Shown: one piece after another, positions 63,513-64,000 of the stretch | Layout: every line of letters starts with the position of its first letter | Position numbering within the stretch: the stretch's first letter is position 1 | Assembly: GCF_013370205.1 (NCBI RefSeq) | Contig: NZ_JABWGV010000007.1 | Span: 1 to 64,000, forward strand | Source of the DNA: Qipengyuania atrilutea | GTDB lineage: Bacteria; Pseudomonadota; Alphaproteobacteria; Sphingomonadales; Sphingomonadaceae | Reading direction: 5' to 3' | DNA: 64,000 nt | The notes under the pieces: model-generated | What the model saw: the letters and a program-made list of their open reading frames with translations, nothing else | What the model was told of the DNA's origin: nothing | The model's database searches: none | Program-made: the position numbers and the translations under genes

Positions 63513-64000
63513 ATGAACTGGCGAATTGGTTGGGTGCCGTTTTCGGCCCTGCTGGTCGCGCAGGCTGCCCAAGCGCAGTCGGTCGGCTATGAAGAAACCC
63601 TTGCGGCGGCGCGGGCGGAACAGCCCATGCTTGAAGCGGGCGCTTTGCGTGTACAGGCGAGGCGCGATGCTGCGGACGCAGCGGACGAATTGCCCGATCC
63701 ACGCGTTCGTGCAGGCGTGATGAACTTGCCGGTCACCGGACCCGCTGCATTTAATCCGTATGCGCAATTGCCGACGCAGCTCGCGGTGGGCATCGAGCAG
63801 GAAATTCCCAATCTTGCCAGGCGGCGAGCACGATACGGCCTTGCCGGATCCGAAATCGGTATTGCCGAAGCCCGTCTTGGCTTGTCCGAACGTTCCATCC
63901 TCGCCGAGGCCGGGACGGCTTGGATTGGCCTGTATTATGCTCAGCAGCGCCTCGCTCTTGCGCGCGACTCTCTGGACAGCTTAAGGGACTTCGTTCCGGT
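63513..64000 (+). CDS. TolC-family outer-membrane channel, 5' part (runs off window)
   Basis: The frame starts at an ATG with a signal peptide (LVAQAAQAQS) and runs open to the window edge. The mature sequence, with coiled-coil segments and PDPRVRAGVMNLPV, QLAVGIEQEIPNLARR, is typical of the heavy-metal CusC/CzcC branch. The 3' half lies beyond 64000. A heavy-metal RND adaptor and pump would be expected next. Confidence 0.8.
   Translation, partial: MNWRIGWVPFSALLVAQAAQAQSVGYEETLAAARAEQPMLEAGALRVQARRDAADAADELPDPRVRAGVMNLPVTGPAAFNPYAQLPTQLAVGIEQEIPNLARRRARYGLAGSEIGIAEARLGLSERSILAEAGTAWIGLYYAQQRLALARDSLDSLRDFVP

Noticed and set aside
1-64000. CRISPR arrays, tRNA or rRNA genes and complete insertion sequences
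   Set aside because: No regularly spaced repeats other than iterons, no tRNA-like cloverleaf seen, and no transposase catalytic motif recognised.

Overview
The window looks like part of a large plasmid from an alphaproteobacterium of the Sphingomonadales type (Erythrobacter, Novosphingobium, Sphingomonas relatives). The reasons are the high GC content with strong codon bias, a plasmid replication and partition block (RepA with iterons, ParA, ParB and candidate parS palindromes), remains of an F-type conjugation apparatus, and several metal-resistance blocks. No rRNA, tRNA, CRISPR array or intact transposase was seen.

Region 1 (1-8,130) holds wreckage of an F-type type IV secretion locus. TraC, TraW, TraU and TraG are each missing one or both ends and are joined in pairs at abrupt junctions, so this piece cannot make a working mating apparatus. 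A two-pore-type ion channel, the ATPase end of a sensor kinase and an unassigned coding fragment follow. Region 2 (8,139-21,700) is a chromosome-like accessory block: a TetR regulator, a mechanosensitive channel, a phospholipase D-type synthase, a broken dehydrogenase, a patatin-like lipoprotein with a tripartite RND efflux pump (one operon, minus strand), a type II NADH dehydrogenase and a frameshifted CPBP protease. Region 3 (21,835-31,630) is the plasmid backbone: tyrosine recombinase, a winged-helix protein, ParB, ParA, an iteron origin, RepA, a Toprim primase-like protein and a strawberry-notch-type helicase/methyltransferase that is cut in half.

Region 4 (31,633-35,009) carries a cut sterol-desaturase-like gene, an AraC regulator, a CYP152-like P450 and a 1-Cys peroxiredoxin. 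Region 5 (35,203-43,493) is a six-gene minus-strand operon under a MerR-type promoter with a divergent MerR gene: a cation diffusion transporter, an FTR1 permease fused to a cytochrome c domain, a Tat-exported multicopper oxidase, an acetolactate-synthase-like ThDP enzyme, an aldehyde dehydrogenase and a lipoprotein signal peptidase. It resembles the lead-resistance (pbr) theme but lacks the P-type ATPase and gains unusual metabolic genes.

Region 6 (43,824-54,446) is a plus-strand metal-efflux cluster: a small exported Cys/His protein, a CzcC/CzcB/CzcA-type pump, a SpoIIAA-like protein, two CDF transporters, a CaCA exchanger, a His-rich microprotein and a ZIP-like membrane protein. Many of its genes overlap by stop/start codons. 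Region 7 (54,887-64,000) has a TonB-dependent receptor, a second MerR/CDF module with a YnfA gene, a membrane protein, a large epimerase/SPW/VKOR-like fusion, a CBS-pair protein, a second small exported Cys-rich protein and the start of another TolC-family gene that runs off the window. Together regions 5-7 import, oxidise, sense and expel divalent metals, while the replicon shows repeated deletion scars.
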